From RGIG995 sp045543655 (GTDB lineage: Bacteria > Bacillota > Clostridia > Oscillospirales > UBA644): a DNA stretch of 64,000 bases. The notes under the pieces were generated by a model that was given only the letters and a program-made list of their open reading frames with translations, was not told the DNA's origin and ran no database searches. Of this stretch, positions 1 to 8,164 are shown piece by piece; the first letter of the stretch is position 1; the number at the start of each line of letters is the position of its first letter. The stretch covers positions 1 to 64,000 of the forward strand of contig JAZPXN010000060.1 of NCBI GenBank assembly GCA_045543655.1. Reading direction: 5' to 3'. A program made the position numbers and the translations under genes.

Positions 1-159
1 ATTTCATAACGCGAAGCGTTATTTCACAAATCCCGCAGGAATTGCATATCATCAAGCCGCAGGAGGATGTACGCTGACGCGTGATGAGATACAGCCCCAA
101 AGGGGCTGATGATATACACGACTGCGTCGTGATGATATGCCAAGCCTGCGGCTTGGATA
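1..159. repeat. Array of short hairpin modules joined by a GATGATATAC-like linker
   Basis: At least four small inverted repeats with different stems occur in a row: ACGC-GAA-GCGT (9-19), AGCCCC-AAA-GGGGCT (about 97-111), ACGAC-TGC-GTCGT (about 119-131) and CAAGCC-TGC-GGCTTG (about 141-155). They are separated by near-identical linkers (GATGATATAC, GATGATATGC, GATGAGATAC; ATTTCATA in the leftmost unit). Stems vary while linkers stay constant, the opposite of a CRISPR array. The array is cut by the left edge of the window. Function unknown; it lies just past the terminator of tRNA-Leu. Confidence 0.6.
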
Positions 160-202
160 AAAAAAGAAGTAACTTTTGGTAAACAAAAGTTACTTCTTTT
201 TT
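160..202 (-). terminator. Intrinsic terminator of tRNA-Leu
   Basis: A long stem (AAGAAGTAACTTTTG paired with CAAAAGTTACTTCTT) is flanked by A and T runs. Read on the minus strand it directly follows the tRNA CCA end and is followed by a run of T. Confidence 0.8.
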
Positions 203-288
203 GGTGCCGGTGGTGGGGGTCGAACCCACACGGTATCGCTACCACGGGATTTTGAGTCCCGCGCGTCTGCCAGTTCCACCACACCGGC
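202..288 (-). tRNA. tRNA-Leu, anticodon CAA
   Basis: The minus strand folds as a class II tRNA. The acceptor stem is GCCGGTG / CACCGGC with discriminator A and an encoded CCA. The anticodon stem GGGA / TCCC encloses loop CTCAAAA, giving anticodon CAA (reads UUG, leucine). There is a long variable arm, and the T arm contains GGTTCGACCC. The full length with CCA is 87 nt, as expected for tRNA-Leu. Confidence 0.95.
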
Positions 289-302
289 GTTGGAACCTGT
301 AT

Positions 303-331
303 ATTATAACACAGTTTTCCTCCTTTGTCAA
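303..331 (-). promoter_or_regulatory. Promoter of tRNA-Leu
   Basis: On the minus strand TTGACA (331-326) and TATAAT (308-303) are separated by 17 bp, a perfect sigma-A consensus about 15 bp upstream of the tRNA 5' end. Confidence 0.85.
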
Positions 332-372
332 GAGTCTTCCGATTCTTTTCACATTTCTTTTTTCGATTTTTA

Positions 373-401
373 TTGACTTTTTCGGGGAAATGTGCTACAA
401 T
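373..401 (+). promoter_or_regulatory. Promoter of the transglutaminase-TIR-tldDE operon
   Basis: TTGACT (373-378), 17 bp, TACAAT (396-401), with TG one base before the -10 (extended -10). It lies 57 bp upstream of the first start codon and about 40 bp from the divergent tRNA promoter. Confidence 0.8.
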
Positions 402-457
402 ATAAACAAGATACGCCTATATATAATAATAACAATGGAAATAAAGGGGTTTTGATC

Positions 458-1957
458 ATGAAACGAATTCGAATCCGTATTCAAAGAACGCTTTGTTGTC
501 TGCTTGCGGTGGGAATGATGCTTACCGTTGCGGCCTGCGGGGAACCCACCGAAAATCCGAAGACCTCCACCGGTGTCTCGGAGGATCAGGTGCAGGCCTC
601 GCTGACCGATTCTGCGGCGCAAACCGGAACGGAAGACGATTCCGCCACCGACCTCTCCCCCTCGGATCGGACTTCTACCGCATCGACCGATTCCGGGGCG
701 GAGACCGACGTAACCTCCGACGGCGATACGGACGCCCCGACGCCCACCGACGGCGCTCCGTCCACGGGAAATACGTCTTCTTCCTCCTCCCGCCCGACCG
801 ATTCCGGCCCCGCCCGTCCCTCTACCTCCACCGCATCGGCGTCGACCTCCACGGGAACCACCCCCTCCACCCAGACGGGGACCTTCGATCCTCCCACGGA
901 GCCCAGGGACGAGACCCCTTCCGGCCCCGTTAATACGGATATTTCCCCCATTCAGCCGAAGGATTATTACGGACGGAAATGGCTCTCCCGTCAGACCAAC
1001 GGGTCTGCCCTGACGGCGGTTTACGACGCGCTGACGGCCGGATGCGGCGCCCGGAAGGACCGGATTGAATTCTCCTCCAAAATCACGGTTTCGGAGTTTT
1101 ATACCGTATGGAGCTGCTACCGGGCGGACTATCCCCAGCATTTCTGGCTGGGCAGTCAATACCGATACAGCTACGACGGTAGCAACCGGGTCGTGGCGGT
1201 AGAGCCGGATTACCAGATGTCTGAAGGACAGCTTTCCTCGGCCAAAAGCGCCTTTGAAGCAGCGGCAAAATCCATACTCCGGGATATTCATTCCGGAATG
1301 ACCCAATACGAGATCGAAAAAACCATTCACGACCAACTGATTCTGAAGGTAGAATACGAGCTCAGCGATCATCCCTTCGACGCCTACGGCGCTCTGGTGG
1401 AGGGAGAGGCGGTCTGCGAAGGATTTGCCCGGGCCTTCCAATACCTCTGCCGCTCGGTGGGCATCGAGACCTTATTCGTCTACGGATCTTCTGAAAATCC
1501 CACTACGGGCAAGAGCGAAAACCACGCCTGGAATATCGTGAAAATCGACGGCGAATATTACCACGTAGACGCCACCTGGGACAATACCGGAGAACCGAAG
1601 GCAGGCCGGATCCATTACGCATGGTTCAATCTGCCCACCTCCCGGATCGTAGAGGATCATACCATCCTGCAGGAGGGCTACGCCTATCCCCTCTGCACCG
1701 CCACGGCGGCCAACTATTTCACCCGGGTAAAGGGCGAAATTCCCAATCTGACCGTGGAAAACCTTCTGAAAAACACCGTAAAGCAGGGCAACGAATACTT
1801 CGCCCAGGTATATTTGCTCAGCAACGAGGACGCCGTTCAATGGATGAACGTCAACGCCGGGGCGCTGGCCAAGGCCTACGGCCTGAACGGATACAGCTAC
1901 AACGTTTTCACCACGGGCAGGGAGGCCTGCATCACCATGTCGAAATACGCTGGCTGA
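458..1957 (+). CDS. Transglutaminase-like domain lipoprotein
   Basis: Predicted 499-aa extracytoplasmic lipoprotein. The chosen ATG follows an AAGGGG Shine-Dalgarno and opens a basic, hydrophobic signal with lipobox TVAAC (Cys27). Residues 28 to about 160 are low-complexity, rich in Ser, Thr, Asp and Pro, probably a flexible stalk. The C-terminal half carries the transglutaminase-core triad: Cys320 in VCEGFA, His356 in NHAWN and Asp371 in VDATWD. Family members act as proteases or protein cross-linking/deamidating enzymes at the cell surface; the substrate cannot be told. It is the first gene of an apparent operon, 45 bp ahead of the TIR gene. An in-frame upstream start would only add a non-signal extension and is disfavoured. 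Confidence 0.85.
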   Translation: MKRIRIRIQRTLCCLLAVGMMLTVAACGEPTENPKTSTGVSEDQVQASLTDSAAQTGTEDDSATDLSPSDRTSTASTDSGAETDVTSDGDTDAPTPTDGAPSTGNTSSSSSRPTDSGPARPSTSTASASTSTGTTPSTQTGTFDPPTEPRDETPSGPVNTDISPIQPKDYYGRKWLSRQTNGSALTAVYDALTAGCGARKDRIEFSSKITVSEFYTVWSCYRADYPQHFWLGSQYRYSYDGSNRVVAVEPDYQMSEGQLSSAKSAFEAAAKSILRDIHSGMTQYEIEKTIHDQLILKVEYELSDHPFDAYGALVEGEAVCEGFARAFQYLCRSVGIETLFVYGSSENPTTGKSENHAWNIVKIDGEYYHVDATWDNTGEPKAGRIHYAWFNLPTSRIVEDHTILQEGYAYPLCTATAANYFTRVKGEIPNLTVENLLKNTVKQGNEYFAQVYLLSNEDAVQWMNVNAGALAKAYGLNGYSYNVFTTGREACITMSKYAG

Positions 1958-2002
1958 TCCCCCGCAAAATACGGAAAAACCGATCTGAAAGGATTATAAA
2001 CA

Positions 2003-3541
2003 ATGTCAGAGTATCTTGGGTTCGAGCCCGTCGACCCGGAAATCACCCCGGATTATTATTTCGTCAGTTATAATAACGGGGATCATCAGCGGGTAGGCGC
2101 CATTGCGAAAAAGCTGATGGACGCCGGCGTCCCGTTATGGTACGACTACGGCATCGAATACGGCGCCGATTGGGAAGAGACCATTGCCGAGCGCATCGAC
2201 AAATGCAAGGGCGTGCTTCTCTTCTATACCGACGGGATCCTGCGGAAAAAGGATTCCTTCGTCAAGATCGAATACAATCTTGCGGAAGGCTCCCGGAAGG
2301 AGATCAAGGTCGTCGAGCTGGACGGACTGAATTCCCAGAACGCCCCCTACCGCCATCGGGTATGGATCGAAAAGGTCAAAAAAAAGCAATGCATTGCGGC
2401 GGCGGGATTGAACGATGACGCCACCGCCCGGGAAATTCTGCGGGCCATTGGAAAAAGCGAAACGTCCCACCAGTCTCAAAGAACAAACATTCCCTCAAAG
2501 CCGGCGCAATCGGTGACGGCACACAAAACGCCCCGGCCGGCGCAAACGAATAAGACGGCGGCCACGCCTCCGAAATCTCCGGTCAAGACCGGAACGACGG
2601 CGCAAAAGCCCCGTCCCGCGAAACGGAAAATGAGCCGTTGGAAGAAGATGCGGATACTGCGCAACAGCCTCCTCTTCGGCGGCATTGCCCTACTGCTTCT
2701 TGGGGCGCTTGACGTCCTTTTGAGCGAAGGAGCCGTGCTGAAGGTGATCTGGGGCTTCCTCCAACAGTTCACTCCCTACGGCTGGGAGGCGGCGACGGAA
2801 AAAAGCTTCCTCTTATCCCTCCACGTCAGCTCGGTTCTTGCCGCAATCTCCACGGTGCTGTTTTATTGTAAAGCCGATGAAGAAGCAACCGAATGGTGGT
2901 CTGTGCTGATCATCACCGTGGGGTACGGGCTGATCACCTGGTTCTCTTTGGCGGGGATCAGCCATTGGATCGTTCGGATCCCGGGATGGAATCTTTGGAT
3001 CAGCATCGGTCTTCTGACCCTTGCGGCTGCCGTGATTGCAGTTCTGCTGTTTTTCACCGTCTCCCTTGCGGGAGATCTGCTGGAGGGAATCCCGGCGCTC
3101 AGCCTCTCCGTTCTTTTCATCGTGCTGGCAATCCTGATTTTCCGGGCGTGGAACGACGGAGGCGTTCTGCATTCCATCCTCTCGTTCTTCCGCCCCGTCA
3201 CCCCCTACGCCACGGAAAAGATTTCCGATCCTCATTTCCTCTTCGCCCTGAACGTATCCTCGGTCTGCGCGGCGGTCCTCACCTGCGCCTGGATCTTTTT
3301 CGTCACCATGCTGGAGGACGGGATGCACCTTTTCCCCAAAATACTGGCCGGGCTTACCGGTCCCGCAACCTGGTACGCCTTGGGAGGGCTCTGCCATCTG
3401 ATCGCCCTGATCCCGGTGTGGTATCATTTTCTGGCGATTCTGGCCGTCGTCCTGGGAGCGGCGCTCATCACCGCGGCGGTCTTTTTCGGGCTCGTGATTT
3501 TGGACGTCAATTTAAATTCGAATACGAAAAGAAAGGGTTAA
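2003..3541 (+). CDS. TIR-domain protein with duplicated C-terminal membrane module
   Basis: This 512-aa protein has an N-terminal TIR domain (about residues 15-140): YFVSYNNGDHQ is strand A, WYDYGIEYGADW (46-57) the BB-loop region, and Glu90 in FVKIEYNLA sits where TIR NADases have their catalytic glutamate. A Lys/Pro/Thr linker (150-215) follows, then about eight hydrophobic segments. The membrane part is an internal duplication: residues 223-360 and 364-503 align around FTPYG / VTPYA, LHVSSV / LNVSSV and SLAGISHW / ALGGLCHL. A cytoplasmic TIR on a membrane anchor is inferred. Bacterial TIRs serve in NAD cleavage or signalling, often in phage defence, but no known defence partner is adjacent. 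The gene ends 3 bp before tldD. Confidence 0.85.
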   Translation: MSEYLGFEPVDPEITPDYYFVSYNNGDHQRVGAIAKKLMDAGVPLWYDYGIEYGADWEETIAERIDKCKGVLLFYTDGILRKKDSFVKIEYNLAEGSRKEIKVVELDGLNSQNAPYRHRVWIEKVKKKQCIAAAGLNDDATAREILRAIGKSETSHQSQRTNIPSKPAQSVTAHKTPRPAQTNKTAATPPKSPVKTGTTAQKPRPAKRKMSRWKKMRILRNSLLFGGIALLLLGALDVLLSEGAVLKVIWGFLQQFTPYGWEAATEKSFLLSLHVSSVLAAISTVLFYCKADEEATEWWSVLIITVGYGLITWFSLAGISHWIVRIPGWNLWISIGLLTLAAAVIAVLLFFTVSLAGDLLEGIPALSLSVLFIVLAILIFRAWNDGGVLHSILSFFRPVTPYATEKISDPHFLFALNVSSVCAAVLTCAWIFFVTMLEDGMHLFPKILAGLTGPATWYALGGLCHLIALIPVWYHFLAILAVVLGAALITAAVFFGLVILDVNLNSNTKRKG

Positions 3542-3544
3542 ACC

Positions 3545-4948
3545 ATGGCATTTTCTGAATTTTTGAACGGGCGGCGGAGCGATTGCAAGGCTCTCGTGGC
3601 GGCCCTGGGAAAGCGCTTCGCCTACGTAAGCGTGCTTGGGTCGGACGTGCGGTCGACGGCCGTGCGGGTCAACCGATCCACCTCAGCCATCAGCGACGGC
3701 AATCTGTCGGAATGCGGATTTGTGATTACCATGCACGACGGGCGCTCCTTTTACGAATATTCGCTGGACGATATTTCCGGCGACAAGGAGGCTCTGGCGG
3801 AAAAGATCGTTGCCGCCGTGGGCGTTTCCGATTCCCTGAAAGACCGGCAGATCAAGGTAAACGTCGTTTCCGACGAGGCGATGGTGAAATCCTTTGCCCG
3901 GGAATCGGATTTTGAGGATTATACCGACGAACAGCTTCTGGCCTTTGCAAAAGAGCAGAAGGACGAGATTCTCGCCGCCGACGACAAGATCGTCAACGCC
4001 ACCGTGGCGGTATTGCCCTTCTCGGTTTCCAAGCTGTTCATCTCCAAAAACCGGGAATTGGATCAATTCTATACCTGGGTCAACGTCATTTCCCTTGCGG
4101 TCTATAAGGACGGGGACAAGATCGTCACCGCCCGGGAGGGAACCTATTCCCACCTTATGAAGGAGGCACTGGAGGCCTATCCCGCAAAGATCCCCGTATT
4201 GGTGGAAAAAGTGAAAAAGCTGGCCACCGCAAAGCCCATCGTCCCCGGCACCTACGACGTGATCACCGATCCTTCCATTTCCGGGCTCATTGCCCACGAA
4301 GCCTTCGGTCACGGGGTGGAAATGGATCAGTTCGTCAAGGATCGTGCCCTGGCGAAGCAATACGTGGGCAAATACGTGGCCTCTCCCCTTTGCAACATGA
4401 AGGACGGCGCCGCCTCTGCCCTGTCCACGGCATCCTATTTCTTCGACGATAACGGCGTTCTTGCCCACGACACCCAGATCATCAAGGACGGCGTTCTGGT
4501 AGCCGGCATTTCCGACCTTGCCTCCGCCACGGAGCTGGGCACGGAGCCTACCGGCAACGGACGGCGGCAATCCTACAAAAGAAAGGCTTACGCCCGGATG
4601 ACGAACACCTTCTTCGAGCCGGGACGGGATAAGCTGGAGGATATGATCGCATCCGTCAAGCACGGATATATGCTCTTCGAAACCAACAACGGCATGGAGG
4701 ATCCGAAAAACTGGCAGATCCAATGCACCGCCGAATACGGCATTGAGATCGTGGACGGCAAGCTGACCGACAACTACGTCTCCCCCGTGGTCATGAGCGG
4801 CTCGGTACCGGAATTGCTGAAATCCATCTCCATGGTATCCGACGAATTCAAGGTCATCGGCTCCGGGTCCTGCGGGAAGGGTTACAAAGAATGGGTGAGG
4901 GTCTCCGACGGCGGCCCTGCGCTGAAAGTGAAGGTGAAGCTGGCATGA
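3545..4948 (+). CDS. tldD: Metalloprotease TldD
   Basis: 467-aa member of the TldD/PmbA family. The HExxxH zinc site is HEAFGH (residues 251-256), within GLIAHEAFGHG; this feature marks the catalytic TldD subunit. TldD and TldE form a heterodimeric peptidase that degrades unfolded peptides and, in E. coli, matures microcin B17 and degrades CcdA. Length fits the family. The start ATG lies 3 bp after the TIR stop, and the stop overlaps the tldE start by ATGA (4945-4948), so the two subunits are translationally coupled. No precursor peptide gene was recognised nearby. Confidence 0.93.
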   Translation: MAFSEFLNGRRSDCKALVAALGKRFAYVSVLGSDVRSTAVRVNRSTSAISDGNLSECGFVITMHDGRSFYEYSLDDISGDKEALAEKIVAAVGVSDSLKDRQIKVNVVSDEAMVKSFARESDFEDYTDEQLLAFAKEQKDEILAADDKIVNATVAVLPFSVSKLFISKNRELDQFYTWVNVISLAVYKDGDKIVTAREGTYSHLMKEALEAYPAKIPVLVEKVKKLATAKPIVPGTYDVITDPSISGLIAHEAFGHGVEMDQFVKDRALAKQYVGKYVASPLCNMKDGAASALSTASYFFDDNGVLAHDTQIIKDGVLVAGISDLASATELGTEPTGNGRRQSYKRKAYARMTNTFFEPGRDKLEDMIASVKHGYMLFETNNGMEDPKNWQIQCTAEYGIEIVDGKLTDNYVSPVVMSGSVPELLKSISMVSDEFKVIGSGSCGKGYKEWVRVSDGGPALKVKVKLA

Positions 4949-6222
4949 GAGAACGGATCTTAAATATTCTAAAAAAATCTTCCGACATTTCCGACTACCG
5001 GATCAATACGGTCAAGACCCAATCCTACGAAGCATTTTTTGTACACGAAGCGCTGGAGACCGTCCGCAGCACCGACACGGAAGAGATCAAGGTCACGGTC
5101 TACGTGAAGCACGGAGACTTTTTGGGAGACTCCACCTTCCCCGTTTACGCCTCTTACACCGACGACGAAATTGAAAAGGCCGTCCGGGACGGGGCGAAGA
5201 AGGCCGCCGTCATTGACAACCCCACCTACGGGCTTCCTGCAGAGGGGGCGGCTGAATTCGGAGGAGACTCCAATCTGGCCGATTTCTCCTCTTCGGAGCT
5301 GGCGGCGAAGATTGCCGACGCGGTATTCGGAGCAAGCTCCTACAAGGACGGCAGCATCAACGCGCTGGAGATCTTCCTCTACCGGGACGAGGTCAGCGTG
5401 ATCAACAGCCGGGGAACCGACAAAACCGAAATCCGGTGGCACGCCATGATCGAAGCGATCCCCACCTGGAACATGGAAGGGGAATCGGTGGAAATCTACG
5501 AAGACTACCGCTTCACTGAATTTGACGCAGAAGCCATTGCGAAGGAAATCGACGGAAAAATGCAAGAGGTCCGGGATCGGTGCTTCGCCAAAAAGCCGGA
5601 GAAAGAGATCGACTGCAACGTGGTTATCGGCACGCTGGAGGCTGCGGAGCTGTTGTTCTCCCTTGCCGACGAGCTGAACTACGCCTCGGTCTATAACCAT
5701 ACCAACGCCTTCGAAAAGGGTGCGCCGATTCAGAAGGAGCCCACGGGAGACCGGCTGAACGTGACCCTGCGAGGCCGGATCAAAGGAGCGGTGCGCTCCG
5801 CCTCCTTCGATGCCGACGGCACGGCCATGACCGACCGGAAGATCATGGAAGACGGCATTGCGTCCGATTATTACGGCGGCTCCCGCTTTGCCCAGTATCT
5901 GGGGCTGAAGCCCACCGGAAATCTCCCCTGCCTGGAAGCAGAGCCGGGAACGCTGACGGCAGAAGAGTTGGCCTCGGAGCCCTATTTTGAATGCGTTTCC
6001 ATGTCGGGGCTTCAGTTGGATATTTACAACGATTATATCGGCGGCGAGGTGCGGCTGGCCTACTACTTCGACGGGGAGAAAAAGATTCCCCTGACCGGAG
6101 TCTCCATCAGCGGAAAGCTGAGCGACGCGCTGGCGGGAATGCGCCTTTCCGAATCTCTGGCCGTCCGGGGCGGTTATCGAGGCCCGGATAAGATTCTTTT
6201 TAAGACGGTCAAAATCGTATAA
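4945..6222 (+). CDS. tldE: TldE/PmbA subunit
   Basis: 425-aa partner of TldD, beginning at the ATG that overlaps the tldD stop (MRERILNILKK). An upstream in-frame ATG would lie inside tldD and encode an implausible Arg-rich leader. It has the TldD/PmbA fold signatures (SYEAFFVHEALETVRS early, then NALEIFLYRDEVSVINSRG) and lacks HExxxH, as expected of the non-catalytic TldE subunit. The C-terminal region (GEVRLAYYFDGEKKIPLTG) is typical of the family. It is the last gene of the operon, followed by an intrinsic terminator. Confidence 0.92.
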   Translation: MRERILNILKKSSDISDYRINTVKTQSYEAFFVHEALETVRSTDTEEIKVTVYVKHGDFLGDSTFPVYASYTDDEIEKAVRDGAKKAAVIDNPTYGLPAEGAAEFGGDSNLADFSSSELAAKIADAVFGASSYKDGSINALEIFLYRDEVSVINSRGTDKTEIRWHAMIEAIPTWNMEGESVEIYEDYRFTEFDAEAIAKEIDGKMQEVRDRCFAKKPEKEIDCNVVIGTLEAAELLFSLADELNYASVYNHTNAFEKGAPIQKEPTGDRLNVTLRGRIKGAVRSASFDADGTAMTDRKIMEDGIASDYYGGSRFAQYLGLKPTGNLPCLEAEPGTLTAEELASEPYFECVSMSGLQLDIYNDYIGGEVRLAYYFDGEKKIPLTGVSISGKLSDALAGMRLSESLAVRGGYRGPDKILFKTVKIV

Positions 6223-6235
6223 AACATTGATAAAT

Positions 6236-6272
6236 GCAAAAAAAATTCCACTCGGTGAGTGGAATTTTTTTG
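6236..6272 (+). terminator. Intrinsic terminator after tldE
   Basis: ATTCCACT-CGGTG-AGTGGAAT stem flanked by A7 and T7 runs. It could work in both directions. Confidence 0.85.
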
Positions 6273-6329
6273 CACGCTTTTAAACCGTTTTGGTATACGA
6301 AGAGAGCCCGGAAGCAAGCGCTTCTTTTC

Positions 6330-6344
6330 ATACCGTTTTGGTAT
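6330..6344. repeat. ATACC-N5-GGTAT palindrome (copy 1)
   Basis: A dyad ATACC-GTTTT-GGTAT, with a partial copy (ACCGTTTTGGTATA) 45 bp upstream at about 6286-6300. The same dyad with spacer AATTT occurs at 43612-43626. It looks like an operator, but here it lies between convergent genes, so its role is unclear. Confidence 0.4.
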
Positions 6345-6382
6345 ATTTTCCCTTCTTTCAAAACCGGAAAAATCCCTTAATA

Positions 6383-8026
6383 TCAAAAGAGATCCACGAT
6401 TTCAACACCGTATTTTTCCGCCAATTCCTCTGCCCGGGCGAAGGCACAGTCGATGGTGTCAGCGGAGTGGCAATCGGAACAGATCACAACCTTTGCCCCG
6501 TGCTTGCCCCAGTATTCCAGAATCGCCTCCGAGGGGTAGGGCGTGACCCGCTTCCCCCGGGAAATAGCCCCGGTATTGATCTCAAAGATCTTGCCGGCGT
6601 CGATCAGCCTCCGGGAAGCCTTCTGCCACGCGGCAGTGTAGCGGGGAGTGGGAAGAAACAGCGGCGGCTCTTTTTCGTCGAACTTGGTGATCAGGTCGAA
6701 ATGACCGATGAATCCCACCTTCGGGTCGTCGGCGTAGGAAGCGACGAGATCGAAATAGTCCTCCGCAAAGGCGTCGGCGTCCCCGCCGTAATAATCCCGG
6801 ATCGCCTCCCGCAAAATCTGCTGATTGTGGTCCAGCTCAATATAGCGGTCCCCCTTCTTAAGCCAGTGAACCGACCCCAGATAATAGTCCAGCCCCTCGG
6901 GGACGGGAATGGCGTAGGCATCCTGCTCCAGCCCCACGTAGACGTCGATCCTTCCTTTGTATTTTTCCTTCAGCTCCCGCAGAGTGCGGATATATTCCTC
7001 CATACGGGAAAGGGGGATGCTCCAGCCGTCGTAAAAGGCCGTATAGGCGTGATCGGAAATACCGATCTTTTCAAACCCCAAAGCGATGGCGGCTTCGATC
7101 ATCTCTTCCGGCGTATTTTTACCGTCGCTGAAGGTGGTGTGGGTGTGATAATTGGAACGGATCATATGCTTTTTCTCCAAATTGATATTTCTTCGGTTAT
7201 CCGGGCGGTCGAAGCTCCCCTCCTCCGAGGGAGACGCGCCGAATTTTTTCTTGTAAAGACGGTAAAAGGAGGAATAACAGCCGAATCCGCATTCCCGGGC
7301 GGCCTGTTGAGCGGGGGTACCGCCTAAAATCCGGCGGCGGGCCTTCAGAAGGCGCTTGGTCAGCCCGTACTGCCCTACGGTGGTACCGGTGGCAGCCTTG
7401 AAAATGCGGGAAACCTGAGACACGCTCATAAAGAACTCTTCTGCCACCATGGAGACCGAAACCGGATCGCAGAGGTGGGAATTGACGAAATCCACCATCT
7501 GCACCCCTACGGAGCGGGCGTCGGTCGCAGAGCGGTTCTCCCTGGGTGTGGCGGTAAGGAGCAGCGTCAGAAGGGCCGGCACCAGCGTCTGCATCCGCAG
7601 AGACTGTTCCTGCTCGTCTCCGGAAGGGATGCACATGGTAGCCAGAAGATCCCGGGGGGTCACGCCGGGGAAATCCGACGGGCGGTAGACGTTCATCTCC
7701 CCCAGAGGGCGGTCTCGGAAGGGGCGGAGCAACGTCTCCCGGAATTCTTCCGGGATGGCGGTGGGATAAAAATTCATGACGTACCGCTCGTAGGCGGCCC
7801 CAGGCTCCACGATGGAGGTGTGAAGCTCCCCGGGGCGCATGAGAAGCACGGTGCCGTATTCCAGAGGAACCTCCCGGCCCTCGATCATATATTTTGCATT
7901 GCCGGAAATAAAGCAATACAGCTCGTAGCTGTCATGAAGATGGATATTGATGGGAAAATGGTCCGGATCTTTTTCTATGGAATAGGAAAGGCCGACGCGA
8001 CCGTCGTGATAGCCGTAGATTTTCAT
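6383..8026 (-). CDS. AraC-family regulator fused to a PHP-domain phosphoesterase
   Basis: A single 547-aa frame holds two proteins usually encoded apart. Residues 1-140 are an AraC-type cupin sensor (HLHDSYELYCFISG). About 180-270 form the two-helix HTH DNA-binding domain (SVSMVAEEFFMSVSQVSRIF, then ARECGFGCYSSFYRLYKKKFG). From residue 288 there is a complete 260-aa histidinol-phosphatase-like PHP domain: NYHTHTTFSDG metal ligands, ISDHAY, GHFDLI and CSDCHS. A Met at residue 288 (position 7165) has GGAG nine bases upstream, so the PHP domain may also be made as a separate polypeptide. It diverges from the sugar gene cluster at 8165 and is probably its regulator. Confidence 0.85.
   Translation of the reverse strand: MKIYGYHDGRVGLSYSIEKDPDHFPINIHLHDSYELYCFISGNAKYMIEGREVPLEYGTVLLMRPGELHTSIVEPGAAYERYVMNFYPTAIPEEFRETLLRPFRDRPLGEMNVYRPSDFPGVTPRDLLATMCIPSGDEQEQSLRMQTLVPALLTLLLTATPRENRSATDARSVGVQMVDFVNSHLCDPVSVSMVAEEFFMSVSQVSRIFKAATGTTVGQYGLTKRLLKARRRILGGTPAQQAARECGFGCYSSFYRLYKKKFGASPSEEGSFDRPDNRRNINLEKKHMIRSNYHTHTTFSDGKNTPEEMIEAAIALGFEKIGISDHAYTAFYDGWSIPLSRMEEYIRTLRELKEKYKGRIDVYVGLEQDAYAIPVPEGLDYYLGSVHWLKKGDRYIELDHNQQILREAIRDYYGGDADAFAEDYFDLVASYADDPKVGFIGHFDLITKFDEKEPPLFLPTPRYTAAWQKASRRLIDAGKIFEINTGAISRGKRVTPYPSEAILEYWGKHGAKVVICSDCHSADTIDCAFARAEELAEKYGVEIVDLF
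7165..7178 (-). promoter_or_regulatory. Internal ribosome binding site and ATG in the AraC-PHP frame
   Basis: The minus strand reads GGAG, AAAAAGCAT, ATG ahead of the PHP part (MIRSNYHTHT). A good Shine-Dalgarno at good spacing inside a long frame suggests either an internal start or a relic of two separate genes. Confidence 0.5.
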
Positions 8027-8056
8027 AAAGACCTCTTGAAACGGTGTATTTCCTCT

Positions 8057-8085
8057 ATTATAACATAAGTTGACGAAAAAAGCAA
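8057..8085 (-). promoter_or_regulatory. Promoter of the AraC-PHP gene
   Basis: TTGCTT (8085-8080), 17 bp, TATAAT (8062-8057) on the minus strand, back to back with the promoter of the sugar genes. Confidence 0.7.
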
Positions 8086-8107
8086 TGTTTTTTGCAAAAA
8101 AAGTTTA

Positions 8108-8136
8108 TTGCATTGTCCTTGTTTGCATGATATAAT
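8108..8136 (+). promoter_or_regulatory. Promoter of the sugar isomerase/dehydrogenase cluster
   Basis: TTGCAT (8108-8113), 17 bp, TATAAT (8131-8136). TTGCAT recurs at 8124 with a 16-bp period, a direct repeat of the kind AraC-family proteins bind. The 138-bp divergent region is the obvious site for control by the AraC-PHP protein. Confidence 0.7.
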
Positions 8137-8164
8137 AGAAGAAAACCACAGAAACGGTGATTAT

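Noticed and set aside
1..160. CRISPR array
   Set aside because: The self-complementary parts vary and the short linkers are constant; there is no repeat of 23-37 bp or uniform spacer length.
201..455. Short plus-strand frame over the tRNA-Leu gene
   Set aside because: It overlaps a tRNA and two promoters and encodes nothing recognisable.
2003..6222. Known TIR-based defence system (Thoeris, CBASS)
   Set aside because: No ThsA, cyclase or other partner is adjacent; neighbours are a transglutaminase-like lipoprotein and TldDE.
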